Position numbers and translations under genes: made by a program
In this document: positions 39,401-52,466 of the stretch, piece by piece
Layout: every line of letters starts with the position of its first letter
Position numbering within the stretch: the first letter of the stretch is position 1
Assembly: GCA_008711295.1 (NCBI GenBank)
Contig: VUYV01000404.1
Span: 276,660-340,659, forward strand
Reading direction: 5' to 3'
Origin: Anarhynchus alexandrinus
Lineage: Eukaryota; Chordata; Aves; Charadriiformes; Charadriidae
Length of the DNA stretch: 64,000 nucleotides
Notes under the pieces: model-generated
Databases searched by the model: none
What the model was told of the DNA's origin: nothing
What the model saw: only the letters and a program-made list of their open reading frames with translations

Positions 39401-42400
39401 CACTCTCAGGACTTGCTGCATAAATAAAACTATCTTAACTTTTTGGTAAAACCCATTGATTCCATTAGCCTTGCCATACTAACAAGTCTATATTTATTGG
39501 GACAACCTTTTCTCTTTAGCTAGCCTTCTCTCACCATTTTCACCATGTCTCCCCAGCACTCTATTCAAATTGCACATCACAAGTTAAGAATATATACTAA
39601 CTTTTTTGGCAAGTTTTTTTCAGGCACTTAATTTTGCAATGTTCTTGAAGTCCTCTTTAGGCAGATCATGTAATTGATTTATACACAATTCAATTTCTAT
39701 AGACTAAACATTGATCTTGATCATGAGACACTATAAAGGTTCTGTTAATGCATACAAATTATTAAATTCACTAGGAGATTATGTAATCTGGGGCAAATCC
39801 CACTGATTTTATTCATGTAAATAGTCCCACTGATGTCAACAGAGTTTTGAGAGTAAATATGAACAGGATTTGATTGTGATGACCAGAATATAAAGTTACA
39901 AAGAATTCCCGTACCTTGAGGGGGTGGGGGAAAGAGTCCTAGGTCATATACAAACCCCCCAAACAATCGTATGTTATAGCAGAAACTTCCAAATACCTAC
40001 AAAACCCCCAAGAACCTTCCTCCACAATTTTTAATGTGTTGATGACTCCAACCTTGATATACGACCTTAATTTTAGACATATCATTACTGTCTACAACCA
40101 CTTTAAGTCTGGTGAGGTTGCATGCAAAGCTACAGTTGAGCACAATTCCTAGGAATATTTCAAACTACAAATACATGCACATATCCAGGTATTTTTGGCA
40201 CACCTATATGGAGAAAGACAAGAAACAAAGCAAATTTTGCCCTCTGACAAGGTGCACCAGGAGCAATTACTAGCCCTCTAAAACCTAGTGCTTCTGATAG
40301 TGTCCTCATCACCACGAGCTGTGGCTGATTGGCAGCGACACTGCTTCATATAGAGTCCAGCTGGCAACATTTTGGCACATTGTATACGTTTAACTGCTAT
40401 TAGAGAGTGTTTCTTTAAAAAAATCTGGTCTAGTTTCTCTTGAAATGCGGTTAGATGTCAAGAAGTCAATTAGGAGTAACTATTTAGAGAACCTGTTCCT
40501 GGAACTTCTACCCTGTACCTGTCTCCACTATTGAACATCTCCCCTCCCTCCCTTTTTTTTTTTTGTTTTAAATGCAGTGTGTGCCTAAAGCCAGCTGGGG
40601 CTTTTGAAAACCTAGTAACAGCGAAGGGCACAATGTTGAGCAAGATTAAGAGTTAGAAAGGAATGGGAAAATCTATGACTTGTAGACCCTGCTGTTAAAG
40701 GAAGTCTTGGGTCAAAGAAACAGTATTTCTCTTAGTGTATGCTCTGTGTGACATTAGAAACACCATGTATTCTTCCCATTTGGAGAAATTATGAATAAAG
40801 ATTAAGTATGTTTAAAAAAAAAAAATAAATCTAAAACCAGTCCTGTCAATCATACAGTTAATGCCTAGTATAAAAAATACAACCTACAAAAAGACTACCA
40901 TCACAGCGTAGGAAGACTTCAAAACCAAAATTAAAGGAGCAGGCGTTTCTAAGGCACCTGAGCTACCAAGAGCAGGAAGAGCTTTCAGGAACTGAACTTT
41001 GACCTGCGCTTCTGACATTAGTAGTACAGGACCTAACAGCTTCTGTAACCAAAACCAGTTTTTTGGCACCCTCTAGAGGTTTCGCTCCCACAGACAAACA
41101 ACTCAGAAGATAGATAATTATAATTATCATGAAATTTGGGAGAGTTTATGCTCCAGAACCCCAGCCTGTAACCAATGCAGACTGGTACAAAAACATTCAT
41201 GCAAGAATGCAAAACCAATACGTTAGAGGATCAGTCCTGGTTTCATTCTGTGTGATCAGGTTGCTCACCTGATTCAATTAGCCCAGGACTTCTGGGTCTA
41301 TAGGAACAAAAACTAGAAAAACACATCACAATTAATACTACCCTGTTAAAAGACAGGGGAATTTAATTTCCACCACATAACTCTGGAGCTTTGTAAAATT
41401 TAATGCTTCACTTAATTTATGAGAAAATAAACCAAACCCAAAGACAGCTAGTAAAATAATAGATCATCCACCGATGCAGCACTGTAAAACAATATTCCTA
41501 GCCTTCAGTGTCACAGATTTTTTTTAATAAAGTGGAATTTAAATTTTATTCATGTTCCCTAAATAAAAGTAGTATTAATCATCACTTGTCCAGCCACTTC
41601 TTCTCCCTTCCCCCCGAACCCTACCCATACAGAGTTAGAAGGGGAAAAGGACTTTCTACCACAAAACCGCTCTACGCCTTCTGACATTTTGACCAAGCTG
41701 GTGTTAGGATGCAACTTCCTGTTTTATATAATGAGGAACTACCTGTTCAGACCTCAGTAGATCATGCTCTCCGGGTCCAAGACAAATGTGCTCAAACATT
41801 AAGCATTAATTTTCTGCTATCATCACCCCATAAGTCCAAAACCACAGTCTTTCAAGCAGCTGTGCAGATTTAAGCAACTTCCTTTAACCAAAGCAGGAAA
41901 CAATAGCTCATTTAAGATGCTTCATTATAAAAGAAAAAAAACATTTTAGAATCTGAATATTAAAGAGGCATTTACTATCATCAATAACATCTCAAAAAAA
42001 GTAAATTCCAACTGTGAAGTGTTTATTTTTAGGATAGTTTAAAATTGCAAGCCATTAATCCAAAGCTTCCTGACTCCGAGACCACTAGTCTTTTGTCGCA
42101 AATATCTCTCCTTGGTTTTGTTGAGAAAGCAAATAAAACCCACATGGATCAGAGTGTCCAGGGCATCCCAGGAGCAACAGAAAAAAGGGAGCGTGTGACA
42201 TAGACTTCTCCAGTTCCAGTGTCAGAGTAATTTGAGACATACACGCCGCTTTATTCAAAGTAGACTGCCATATCAGTGACTGGCAAAATGAAATGAAGAC
42301 CAATTGCTAACGAAATCATACAGCATCTGTTTTGGAGAAAACTGTAATGAGACTCTTGAAATATCTTGATGATGGCTCCTCAGGGATCCAGCTCTAGCTA

Positions 42401-42847
42401 CTGTGAATTTGAATTTCAGGAGACTGGCTCTTGAATGTAGAAGAGTTGGTCTCAGGCAAGGCTGAATGCAGACACCCTTACTGCGGGCATACGGGCCCTG
42501 CCAGAAGCCCTGCAAAGCTCTGAGCTCCTTTGCATCCTGTTACGTTGAAGTTCTTAGGAAGCATCAGAACATTAATTTGCCATCTGCCTGCCAAGAAATT
42601 CCTCCTGCATACTGGACAAGCCACAATACAACTGACATCCTTGGGATGATTAACATATCCCATGTTCAATCTGAAGACCATGTATAGACTCCCATTTGCA
42701 GAGAAACCAGTTGCCTACTGTGTCAAAAGCAAGTGTCAGTGGGAACACATCAGGCCCATACCCAAGACTCTTCTGTGGTCCCAAACAACTTCCATTCCCA
42801 GTTTAAAGCCTTGTTCCTCATTTGACGTTAAGTAACAGTTAAACTGA

Positions 42848-43857
42848 GACTACAGCCCACTAATATTTGAATTTCTTTGAGACAATGAGGATGCCAAAGT
42901 CGAAGTCAAAGAACGGTGCGCACAGCTCTCCAGACATGGCCTTATCAGGGCTGTGTAGCAGGGAAGAGTCACTTCCCACCACTTTATGGTGATGCCTTTC
43001 CTAACGTCTGGCCTTCTTTGCCATGAGAGCACACAGCTGGCTCACATCCAACTTGTCCACCAGGAACACTAGATCTTCTCTGCAAAGCTGCTTTCCAGCC
43101 AGTCGGCCCCAGCATGTACTGGTGCAAGAGGTTATTCCAACCCAGGTGCAGAACTTGGCATTTTGCCTTCATTGAACTTCACAAGGTTCCTGTCAGCTCT
43201 TTTCTCAAACCTGTTAACATCTCTCTGAATGGCAGCACAATCCTCTGGCATATCTGGAGCCACTCCTCCCAGTTTTGTATCATCTGCAAACTTGCTGAGT
43301 GCAAATCTGTCCCATCATCCAGATCACAAACGAAGATGTTAAACAATATAGGACACAGTATCGATCCCTAGGGTACTCCATTAGTGAATGGCCTCCAGCT
43401 GGACTTCGTGCTGCTGACTACAACCGTTTGAGCCCAGTCGTTCAGCCAGTTTTCAGTCCACATCACTGTCCATTTATCTAATCCGTACTTCAAGAGCTTT
43501 TCTATGAGGACGTAATGGGAGACTGCCAAAAGTCTCCCATAAAGTCATAATAAATGACACTCACTGCTCTCCCTTCATCCATCTTCTTCATCGTAGAAAG
43601 CTATCAGGCTGGTCAAGCATGTCTTCTCCTTCATAAATTGATGCTGAGTACTCCCATTCACCTCCTTGTCCTTCATATGGTTGGAAATTATTTCCAGGAG
43701 GATTTGCTCCATCACCTTCCCAGGGACTGAGGCGAGGCTGACAGGCCTGTAGTTACCCAGATCATCCTTCTTGAAGGCAGGAATGACGTTCGCTTTCCTC
43801 CAGTCCTCAGGAACCTCCCCTGATCGCCATGACCTTTCAAAGATAATTATTAGAGAC
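42848..43857 (-). mobile_element. CR1 LINE internal fragment with decayed reverse transcriptase
   Basis: On the minus strand the translation runs ERSWRSGEVPEDWRKANVIP, then GNYRPVSLASVPGKVMEQ and CLTSLIAFYDE (43800 down to 43580), the start of the CR1 reverse-transcriptase domain. Next comes NGVP followed by a TAG stop (plus CTA at 43368-43370) where the family has a glutamine, then LFNIFV. After a frame change the catalytic FADDTK follows (43273-43290), and then KFNEGK and a QVLHLGWNN-like stretch near 43,150. Similarity ends near 42,848 without the CR1 3' end. The element is dead: it has an in-frame stop, a frameshift and shortened domains. Lacking the 3' terminus is unusual, because CR1 copies are normally truncated only at the 5' side, so a later deletion is likely. 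Both outer boundaries are approximate. Confidence 0.9.
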
Positions 43858-45297
43858 TTTAAATCTCCCACAACCAGTATAAAAGTAGAATTTTTAATGT
43901 AGGTGAGGGGCAGATGCCAGGACAAAGCGGGTCAGTACAAACTCCTCCACTCTTCACTGAGCCAACACACTGTTGCCTACAAGCTAATTGTGAAGCCCAA
44001 GTCAGCTGTTTATTAGCATTTGATCAGATACATTCTTGCATGTGTAACAAAGTCTACACCAGAATAAAGGGAAAAGCCCTACTGGAACCACCCTGAGACA
44101 GCCGGATAGTCACAGGTGGACAACGAGATGGCCACAGAATTTCATGTTACCACGGCCATGAGGAGTGAGCTCTGGTTCTCTGTCACTAACAACAGCCTCT
44201 GCCTCCTTTACGCAGCAAAAAGCAATATCCACAACAAGCCAGCTAGTAGCTGAAAACACAGGTAAGGAAGCCTAGAGCAAAGCTCACGAGAGCAGGAGAC
44301 TGGGTGATGTCAGGGAAGGGTGCTCAACTGTGGAACAGTCTGTTGGAAGAAGAAAAAAGGAGAAAAAAAAAAAAAGAAAAGAAAAAAGACTCCAAATCTA
44401 TCCATCCTTTGAGCACATGCACACAAAAAAATTATCTCTACCATGGATAAACGAGATAAGGTACTCTGCTATATCCACGCATAACAGTAAACAAACTTAT
44501 CTCCTAGAAACTATGTTTTTTTAAACTGAAATTTCTCTCCAGATTATATCTGTAGGAAATACCATTGTCATTCACATTGTATTTACCCTTTTGAGGTGTA
44601 AGTGGTTTGTGAACTACACAAAAGTCTTGCTGATTGTAATCTGACAACCTAGAGGAACAATGGATAAGAAAAACAAAGACATACTTTGAGCATCTCCTAG
44701 AATAGAAATGTATAAAAACATAAGGAGCAATCACCTTATGTACATGCGTTTACGATACTGATATTTACAATAATTAGAGGGCAGATGTTGTAAAATTCAC
44801 TATACATTTCAACAGACCATACTATCAAGGCTGACTACAAGTATATAAATGAATCAGAGTTGTGAAAATTAGATTTCTCTGACAAATTAAATTAATTTTG
44901 CTCAGCAAAACTTTTTGTAATTACTGTTTCAACTGAAATAGCAGCAGCTACAAAGGCAACAACTAATGTTTCATGGAATTTGTTAGGTTTAACAAATTTT
45001 ATTTTTCAAATTAATATTGCCTTAAACGTATTTCTGATTGTGTATTACATTACTACCTGCAAATTATTCCAGAACAACAAATACAATCCATAATACGGCC
45101 AAAACCAGCATTATACCTTCTTGCCACTGAAATCATTACCTAGAGTTGTTGAGGTATTTTACTTCATTTTAAACATGCAAAATGATAAAGGCAACTTCTA
45201 CCTTATACACAAAGCACAAAGAAAAGTCTATGGTTACCTTGCCATCCACTGAGTCAAAACCTAGGGTGCAGCCACCTTGGCCCCTTCCCCTTTTGTT

Positions 45298-45326
45298 TCT
45301 TTTGTGTTTTGTTTGTTTGTTTGTTT
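45298..45326. repeat. (TTTG)n simple repeat
   Basis: About six TTTG units, slightly interrupted at the left, can be read directly. Confidence 0.85.
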
Positions 45327-48300
45327 CCCCTTACAAAATTAATGTCAAGGAAAATGATGCCAAAAAGACCTCTTTTGAGAAATCATCTTAAAAGCTCTGA
45401 GGTATTTTTAAGGCAAACAAAAATTAGAATAGCATTTAATGCTTTGTGAGAGCAAATTGCCAAGAGATTGTCCAAATATTCTAGGGCTTACCTATGCTAA
45501 TTATTTTGCTGAAAGAATCTTTAATTACTTCAACATCAACTTGACCCCTGTTTGAAGAAGACAACCTATGGATATAGGAAATTTAAACATTTGTCCCTCA
45601 TCTTCCTGCTCTGAGACTGTTTGCTTCTTTTTGCTTGAGAGAAAAAAAGGAAAGGATTGGAAAGAAATTATTACTGGTACCACAAGGCTCAAACAGAAGC
45701 TGTCTGTCCAGTTCCCTCTCTTAGTATATGATGAAATAGCAGCAGCAGACTTATGCTCACAAACGAGTTTAATACCATTCCTTATACACTCTGTTAATAC
45801 AGCAGTATTAATGCTGTAGCAGGGGACCAGCAGCAGGATATTTGCTGATACTTTCTTTGTACAGCTTCATTATTCTTGCAAAAGCAAGTTCTGGTTTTGT
45901 TCTTCAACCTTCTCATGGAGAAGGGACCTAGTACAGTTTACCTTTTCCTCTCCTTCCTTTTTCCCTCCTTCCTTTTTCCCCTCCAAATGAGTCCCTTTTT
46001 ACTTATTTTCATTATTTTAAAGAAGAGACACAAGCTTAGTAATGACACTTTATGTTTTGGAAAAAAGCCTCTTGCATCACATAAAATACGATGCTACCTG
46101 CTTGGGAAAACGTCGTATGAAGTCAAGCAAAAGCCAGTTTTATGCCATCCGTGCACTGAGAGCAGTATAACAAGAGACAAGTAATTGCTTATGCAACATA
46201 GAAAGGGCTACAAGTTCTAGGAGGCAGAGTACATAGGCAACCAGGATCCTATTTTCATGCTCGTACCTGACCTATTTTCAACCTCTCTAGACTTGCTCTC
46301 CCTTCAGCAATTGTGTTAGGTAGGTTTTTGAACTTTTCAGCACAAGGACCATCTGTGAGTATGTTTTGGACAGCACCAGTTCAACAGGGTTGTGATCTAA
46401 GTTCAGTTGTCAAAACACCGATGTAGTACAAAATGAAGAGCCACCGCTATGTTTGGTTGCCTAGATGATTGATAAATTAACATTACAGTCTGTTACTCCA
46501 TCTGCATTCTTGCATATGGTCTTTCATATATGGTACGGTTAATGAATCTCTAGTACACTATTTTCTCAACACGCCCTGGGAGGGAGCTGCTTATATGCCA
46601 CTCTGCATAGGCAGAGATTGCTGAAACGTAGTCCTGACTGTGGTTCTTGTGGTTGTTACTGCTTGTAAAACGTCACAGGTTAACTCAGGGGCGTTGAGCT
46701 CACTCTGTATTTCAAGGTGGGAAACACTGGGATTCTTACAACTGGCTTCAAGCTCCTGTTGTAACTTAGGTCTGAAGTCCAGTTTCACAACAAAATTAGC
46801 CTACTGAAATACAGTATCAATAACAAGCGAGTACACTTCTACTCAAACGCTGAGAAGTTTGGTTTCATACAAGTAGAACAATAAGACAGTTTGAAATGAG
46901 AGCTGGAGACAGGACGACTGAAGGAATTCCTGGGGCTTCCACCACAAGCTAGCCTGCATCTAGAGGCAGCAGCTTCAGCCCCTTGACAACACATTTTTGC
47001 CCCATAAAATTATTTCAGCTATAAAGCAGCATCATAAGCTGCAGAGGGGTGCAATATGTAACGCAGGCACACTTGTTAACAAGTAACAGCACTCACATTC
47101 TGTCAGAGAGCAGGAGAGATCCCAGATGTTTAAAACAATTTTAAAAAAATAATGCAACAACAGAATTCACAAGGCAACAAAAACTTCCACGATATTCTAT
47201 TTAAGCTATTAATGACTGTTTCAAGACAACTGAACAAAAAGTCGTTACAAAAGAGGAAGCCTGACTGACAGAAATAAATAATTAAGAGAGAGGCAGCACT
47301 GCTTTATATGTCTTATGTTTTGGGTAATATTTGATTGTCATATTTAGGTATTATTAAAAACTCTGCATATATATTCAAACTTCAAAAGTTTTGGATGTAG
47401 AAATGCTCAGACCTTAAATTGCAATCCCCTTTCTATTCTTCTTTTCTACACGTATATGAAGAAGATGAAGATTAATACATCAGAAACATTACACAACGTT
47501 CTATAAATTCATTCAGCAGGGCAAGTCACCTTTTTGAAGAAGCTCCAAAGTGATTCATGTGCAAAGAAGAAAAAGCTTTGTGCTGGCCTTCCTTTCTCTG
47601 ACTGTTCCTGTGAAATGCAGATGTATAGCTGTGCTTCAGAAATACACTTTATATCTAAAACCTGCTATTGTGAAATAAATCACAAGTCTCTAACCCTTTC
47701 ACATAAACTACCATGAGTTGCACATTGAAGGGAATGGAATACAGAACTAAAATTATTTTAGCTATCCTCAAACTCCACTGAAGTAGTAAAGGATTTTATC
47801 GCAGTGATGTTGCCTCCTTTAGCTGATCCAAAACCAAACATACGTCTCAACTCAGACCGTTCCAACAGGCAAGGTTCTTGATGAATTCAGGCAACATCTG
47901 AGGTGCCGCAGCTACCGCTTACCGCTGAGGCTGATTTTCCTTCTGAATGGGAGCAGCCTCTGAAAGCCCACACCACACTTCTGCGTAGACATTTCTACCT
48001 GTAGCTATCTTACCTCACCTTGAGAGAAAGACATACTTCAGGGTCTGTGTCTTATACAGCCTACTTAATTTAGTTGTACGGTAACTGTTATTAAGTACTG
48101 TAGTCTTGTTTCACTGTAAGAAAACAAACATTTTGGCTTTAAAAAACGAACTTAATCTCAGTTTCAGGTGGCTACAACACTTCCTAGCAATAAGAAGGGA
48201 AATTTACAGAGCTCAAATTCTCTCTCATTTTTATTTTACATCTTTTATTCAAATAACAATATCCCACATATTAATATATATGTATGCAACAAACATACAA

Positions 48301-48670
48301 AGAACAGGTATTTCTAAATGTGTTCTCAGTGTCCAAACCTGGCACTTCTATCCTCAGATGAATAGAAAAAGTTGAATCTAAAGTCCAACAGCTTGTTCCA
48401 GACCTGAAGACTAAACCACATCATTAAAATGTCAAACAAACTCATTAACCCTATTTTCAGTGTAAACACCAATATAGCTTCTTTTTGTGGTGACAGCATC
48501 CTAACATTTACAACACATTTACCAGCACGTGGTTTTGCTGGACAGGTAGGTAAACACAAAAGAAAAGCTGAACCAGAAAGAGCACAAACTACTATCACCT
48601 TAAATGTGTGCAGGGGAGGAAACCTGGCACCTACTTCTCTACAGACAAACAGTTTAAGAGACTATACATA

Positions 48671-48694
48671 GTAAGGATCCACCTGGATCCTTAC
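48671..48694. repeat. Short near-perfect palindrome
   Basis: Arms GTAAGGATCCA and TGGATCCTTAC (11 bases each) surround a two-base centre. Confidence 0.85.
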
Positions 48695-49637
48695 AGTCCA
48701 CTGTGTATGACTAATGCATTTCAGAAAGTGGATCAACAGGTAGAACAGTTAAGGAAATACTTTCAACTTTGTAACCTCAAGAGCAATCACTCCTTTCCTT
48801 CCCATTCTCCCTCTGATTTCAGTTTTAGGCACTGCTTCACCTTTCCACTTGTCCCATTCCTCCTGGACAGCTCAGATTTTTCATACCAACCACTTATTCT
48901 CTTTTGTTAAGCAAAAAAATAGGACTATATTGCATAGCACTACAAATTAGACATTCCTAAATAAAACCATGTGACAAAACCCCTTAATTTTTGGCTAACT
49001 GCCCACACTACATAGTTATTAAATCCAAAGTAGAACCAAAAGACCATATTTAAATAAAGATTTATTAGAAAACGATTTGAAAACCATGGATACTTAAATG
49101 TTATGATGAGAATATTATGCCCTTCAAAAATCAGGGCCCTTGCTTCTTTATTACAGTCCTGGTATTTTACTGGAGGCATGCTAAATACGTTATGAATAAG
49201 TGAATTTAAAAACAGTGGAAGGGGGAGAAATAATTGCTTCATTCCCAAGAACACATACTTCCATAAACTTAGTTACTTGGTTTAGAGGTCTATATGACTT
49301 TCTAGAGAGCAATACCATTTACTGACAAGCATACTACAGTATCAGGTAAACAAACCTTATACTTCCAGAACTAAACCATTCTACAGGTCAGGAAGGATAT
49401 GTCTGTAAGGTAAGTTAGCTAAACAAACTAGCATTCTGATTTTTTCCTTCTCTTTCCCACTCCTCCATCATTTTTCCCCCACCTGGAACTCATATATTGA
49501 TCAAATCTGGAAAATAATCATTTAACCCAGTACAGCAAAACTTATGAGTTCTACAGTATAAAAATTACAAACTACTACTGAGACTACTCGTCCTGCCCAT
49601 TTTGTGATAACACTGTAATACCTATAATTTTCTTAAG

Positions 49638-49702
49638 AAAACAAACAAAAACAAACCACAAAACCAACCAACCAACCAACAAAAAAACCCAACCAACCAA
49701 CC
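49638..49702. repeat. A/C-rich simple repeat with (CCAA)n
   Basis: CAAA units are followed by CCAA units in two blocks separated by an A-run. This is low-complexity sequence. Confidence 0.88.
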
Positions 49703-52466
49703 TTGTGTCATGACAAACACCAGATTGTGGAATTACTGAAGAATCAAGTGAAAGAAGGTTGAATAAAGAGAAAAAAATATTTTTGCTAAGGTACATCTTG
49801 TAAAGCACAGGTGTCCCCATGAATCTGTTGGATTTTTGTTACCAAATTCAACAAGAGTACAACTGGGATTTGCCTGGGGGAAAATACAAAATTACACTGC
49901 TTTTGAGCTTGATATACAAGTTATTTAACACTCATGCAAGAGAGGAATTTTAACATTTGACACAGGTGCAGCTAATACCATACCTGCTTACAGCATACAA
50001 ATAGAATACATACATGCATGCATTTCTTAAACATGTTCAAACTGTGTTTTGCTTATCGTATCTGTGCAAGATGTCCTCTTAGAACTGGTATACTTTTGTA
50101 AACAACACACTCCTGAAAATGTATTTCTAAAAGTATTTCCTAGGAATCACCAAACTGGCTCAACCACGTATGTTAAAAGACTGAATTAGCATCTTTCCCT
50201 TTCATTGACAATACAGCAATTGTGCCTTCCAGTCTGTCTTCCTGCCCCCACCTTCCTCCCCCAGCCTTTTTGGGGTTGCCTTCTCTGCTTTGGACACTAG
50301 ATAGACAGTAAAAAAAAAAACCAAACCAATCGCAAAAGCAATTTCTACTGCAGAGTCTTTGGCTCCTTGACAAACATCATTGCTCCAAGTCTGTTCTGTC
50401 AATAGATCACCAGCAATCTGTCATTTGGGGACCTGAAATATTGTCATCACCACTGATCAAAAGCCAAGTAGCTCCTCGCTGGATATTTTTAGAGGGGAGA
50501 CCACGCTGAGAGAGTCCCAGACAGAGCGATCCATCAGCAGTGTCAGCCTGAGGACTCCAGTGGGCAGAGCAGTGCTGTAGAGGAAAACCCCGTTTCCCCT
50601 CAACGGCCAGTTCTGGTTTGAGTAAATATATTTAGGTAGTTCACACCCAACCAAGAAAATCAGGTTCTCTGAAGTGACACTGCCCAGCACGCTATCCAAG
50701 GAAAGGACACCAGCACATTCAGGAGGTCAGAGAGAGATGCCAGATCTCAAAAATCCAAGATGTCCCAAAGTCCTAAAAGTAGGTCAAGTTTCTGTGGCAC
50801 TTAGCTGGCATTAAGTGTCAGGTACAGCATATTCTTCAAATACTAATGTTGCACGTGCTAAAAAGAAAAAAAAAATATCTTATTTTGGAAATCAAACCAA
50901 ATTGCTTTACCTAATCTAACTGCGAAGTTTTAGCCATTCTAAGCTAAACTGAAGGTTAAAAACATGATCAAAGTTTAGAACTTTGTGTTTACTACTCAGA
51001 AACTGGTGTCTTCCCTGCTCTGTTTAAGTCTTTTTATACTAATACACATGAAACGGAAGAAAACATCATTCCTTGCTACCAAAAATTCACATCCCTTTTC
51101 AAAGGGACTGGGGAAAAAAATGACAGCAAGACCTATACATGCACTGTAACTCCTAGACTTAGAGACAGAAAATTAAGAATTACAAAGCTGATTAATCTTG
51201 GATACTTTTAATTAAAATGTATTTACAGAGAGGGAACATTTAAGACAACTGGTCAAAACTCAACCTCAGAAAGGCAAAGAAGAGATGTAAAGATTAAGTT
51301 TTACCCCATACCTTTGCATTTCATCCACATAAAGTAATTGCTGCACAGACCTATGCTACATAAGGTGACACAGAATATAAGGAAATGTTTGTTTCTTTCT
51401 GAAATGAGGGGCATTATCCATCCTTTGAGTGCTCATTATAACAGTCAGCATTGAGAATTAAGTGCAAAGGCTCCCAGTGGAAACACTCAGAGGCTAACGA
51501 ACTTCCCTAATTTGACCAGAAATGCATGCTTCAGAATTTGTTTTTATTGAAAAAAAAATGTAATGACATATTTAAAAGACCTATTTACCTGAAAGTATTA
51601 AACAACTGCTTAACAGAATAGTGCATTAGGCTTCTCAGCTATACTATGGCTTCTGTTCAATGCTCCCACTTATATGAAGAAGATTTCTTGGTATTGTCAC
51701 TCTGTTTCTAATGCCAGTTCTTAAAACCTGCGATTCTAAATTTACCCTTTGATTAGACGTGCATGTTTCTAATTAAGCTGAACCTGCCCATCCTTCTTTG
51801 AAGAGATTAAAGTCAGAGTCCACCAAGACCCTTGAGGCTTTGTGCAATACTTTACTTGTTGTTGGTAAAGACAATAGAAGTCAGGAAAGAAAAATAAGTG
51901 CAATAAACTGCCAAGCTTTTCAGAAAAGCTTTCAACCAGAAATACACACTTGTGAACCTACAAAATCTTTAAGGCACCATCATATTTATGCAGGAGAAAA
52001 AGAGAAAATGGTGTTGCATATCTCATATGCATTCAACTATAGGATGATGTACGTCATTAGTAAAATAAAAGCATGAGTAGTAGTTAATCCTTAATGAGGT
52101 TTGTGCCAGATTACAAATGCCATTTTTCCCCAGACTTAACCAAACTTTACCTTCTAAAAATCATGTAGACATAGCTGAGAGGCATTTGGGAATTCATTTG
52201 GTGATCCTGAAGCAGGACTTCCAACCCTCTTACTCAAAATCGTTCTGTTGGGCATAAACGCTATGGATGTGGCTTAATGACAGAAATAAAATAATCAAAT
52301 GCAAGCATCTTCTGGTTTTTTGGTTGTAATGATAATTTTGAGAATGCATTAGGCCTTCCATATTATTGACACTTATGTAGAAGAGATATTATCACATTTC
52401 CAAGTTTTCCGCAGTACCACCAGATGACATACATCAGCACTGCAGTGAAAATCCATATATATGAAG

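Larger units (their letters stand above)
32635..42847. other. AT-rich non-coding DNA, no gene seen
   Basis: About 10 kb without recognised exons. It holds an AAT microsatellite (32936-32968), A/C-rich simple sequence at 34310-34375, the long hairpin at 36359-36437, and a short stretch around 39,790-39,880 that resembles an ancient amniote repeat. A minus-strand frame at 33245-33622 looks like chance. Confidence 0.7.
43858..52466. other. AT-rich non-coding DNA, no gene seen
   Basis: No transposon or RNA gene was recognised. It contains TTTG (45298-45326) and CCAA-type (49638-49702) simple repeats and a small BamHI-site palindrome at 48671-48694. Minus-strand frames at 46591-46788 and 50457-50699 read somewhat less random than their surroundings, but have no homology I can support and no convincing splice acceptors. 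Confidence 0.65.

Noticed and set aside
49638..49702. Regularly spaced short repeats suggestive of an array
   Set aside because: It is a simple CCAA/CAAA microsatellite without unique spacers, and the genome is vertebrate, so a CRISPR array is excluded.
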